From an uncultured Curtobacterium sp. (GTDB lineage: Bacteria > Actinomycetota > Actinomycetes > Actinomycetales > Microbacteriaceae): 5,933 nt of DNA. Below the pieces are notes generated by a model. The model did no database searches. It worked only from the letters and a program-made list of their open reading frames with translations, and was not told where the DNA came from. The translations under genes and the position numbers were made by a program. Positions 5,518-5,933 of this stretch are shown one piece after another. Where the stretch lies: NCBI GenBank assembly GCA_913774725.1, contig CAJYIG010000220.1:1-5933 (forward strand), read 5' to 3'. The number at the start of each line of letters is the position of its first letter. Position 1 is the stretch's first letter.

Positions 5518-5913
5518 GTGACCGGGGCGAGCACACAGGAGCAGCGGGGCTGGCGATCGACGGGTCGGGCAGCCGTGTACTGGGTCCTGGCGGGACTCGG
5601 CGTGCTGGGCGGTGCGGCCACCTGGCTGTTCCTGTTCCTCATGACGGAGGAGGCGACGCGCGGCGCGACCCCGGACCGCTCGGGCCCGAACCCGAACTCC
5701 GGCCTCGCGTTCGGCGGCCTCCTGGTGGGGCACGTCGTCGGCCTCGTCGTGCTCGTCCTCGCGGCGCAGTGGGCACGGCGCGACCCGCGGTCCGCGGTGC
5801 GGTTCGCCGCCGTCGCGTTCATCGCCGACTCGCTGCTCGGGCTCGTGCTGTCGCTCCTGACGACGGGAGGCGCGCTCGTGGCCCCGTGGCCGCAGCGTCC
5901 GTACCAGCCCTGA
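5518..5913 (+). CDS. Small three-helix membrane protein of unknown function
   Basis: I do not recognise this 131-residue protein. It has a short polar N-terminus (1-16), membrane helices at about 17-42, 64-86 and 94-117, and a short Pro-rich C-terminal tail. The segment between the first two helices (about 43-62, TEEATRGATPDRSGPNPNSG) is hydrophilic, with the conserved-looking GPNPNSG. The only early start is the GTG at 5518; the first internal ATG (5641) would remove the first helix. No ribosome site lies at normal distance (GGAGGG at 5492-5497 is 20 nt away). The gene begins 9 nt after the PepSY stop codon, so translational coupling and a shared transcript are likely. Codon use is strongly GC-biased like its neighbours, supporting a real gene. 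It may assist the PepSY protein, but only position suggests this. Confidence 0.75.
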   Translation: MTGASTQEQRGWRSTGRAAVYWVLAGLGVLGGAATWLFLFLMTEEATRGATPDRSGPNPNSGLAFGGLLVGHVVGLVVLVLAAQWARRDPRSAVRFAAVAFIADSLLGLVLSLLTTGGALVAPWPQRPYQP

Positions 5914-5916
5914 GGA

Positions 5917-5933
5917 CGGTCCGGTCAGGACCG
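5917..5933 (+). terminator. Hairpin after the small membrane protein gene, at the window edge
   Basis: CGGTCC (5917-5922) and GGACCG (5928-5933) pair perfectly around a GGTCA loop, starting 3 nt after the stop codon. The right arm ends at the last base of the window, so the full stem length and any following T-tract cannot be seen. Its place suggests a terminator for the PepSY unit. Confidence 0.45.

Noticed and set aside
3865..5733. A 622-residue open frame on the minus strand opposite the PepSY and repressor genes
   Set aside because: It is a composition shadow: its product is a low-complexity Arg/Gly/Ala/Asp/His-rich chain without any domain, while the plus-strand frames encode recognisable proteins.
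1..5933. Possible defence system, prophage, transposon or other new machinery
   Set aside because: No nuclease, reverse transcriptase, transposase, integrase, toxin-antitoxin pair, direct-repeat array or att-like sequence was seen. The six genes are readily placed in metabolic, regulatory or membrane families except the last small one.

Overview
The window reads as a chromosomal stretch from a high-GC Gram-positive bacterium (Actinomycetota). Coding regions use mostly G or C in third codon positions, intergenic regions are short, two genes begin with GTG, and the protein styles (Arg/Pro-rich N-termini on transporter permeases, a LacI repressor with an SYVV recognition helix) fit Microbacteriaceae such as Curtobacterium. 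That genus-level guess is an inference from style only. There are no RNA genes, CRISPR arrays, insertion sequences or phage genes.

Left part (1-1486, minus strand): two inner-membrane permeases of a carbohydrate ABC importer. The MalF-type gene (515-1486) is first in the operon, and the MalG-type gene (482 down to beyond base 1) follows it and is cut by the window edge. No substrate-binding protein or ATPase is visible. Middle part (1686-4030, plus strand): a divergently transcribed Gfo/Idh/MocA-fold NAD(P)-binding enzyme, then a LacI-family repressor, separated by a strong GC-rich hairpin. The 199-bp divergent intergenic region (1487-1685) carries a perfect 10-bp inverted repeat, one arm beside each probable promoter. 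Together these look like a self-contained sugar or glycoside uptake and breakdown locus: the importer brings in substrate, the cytoplasmic NAD-dependent enzyme acts on it, and the LacI protein represses both directions until an effector binds.

Right part (4031-5933, plus strand): a separate transcription unit with a PepSY-associated membrane protein (467 aa, several conserved histidines and a His/Met-rich loop, probably metal-related) and a small three-helix membrane protein 9 nt downstream. Just before the PepSY gene are a 15-bp palindrome and a 19-bp dyad that look regulatory. A hairpin closes the window.

The most interesting points are: (a) the Gfo/Idh/MocA protein lacks the usual EKP motif and instead matches, from memory, the active-site spacing of GH109 NAD-dependent glycosidases; (b) the mirrored TCTACACGTG operator-like arms at the divergent promoters; (c) the palindrome plus hairpin in front of the His/Met-rich PepSY protein. 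I see no sign of a defence system or other wholly unfamiliar machinery. This is a fairly ordinary catabolic locus with a few unusual details.
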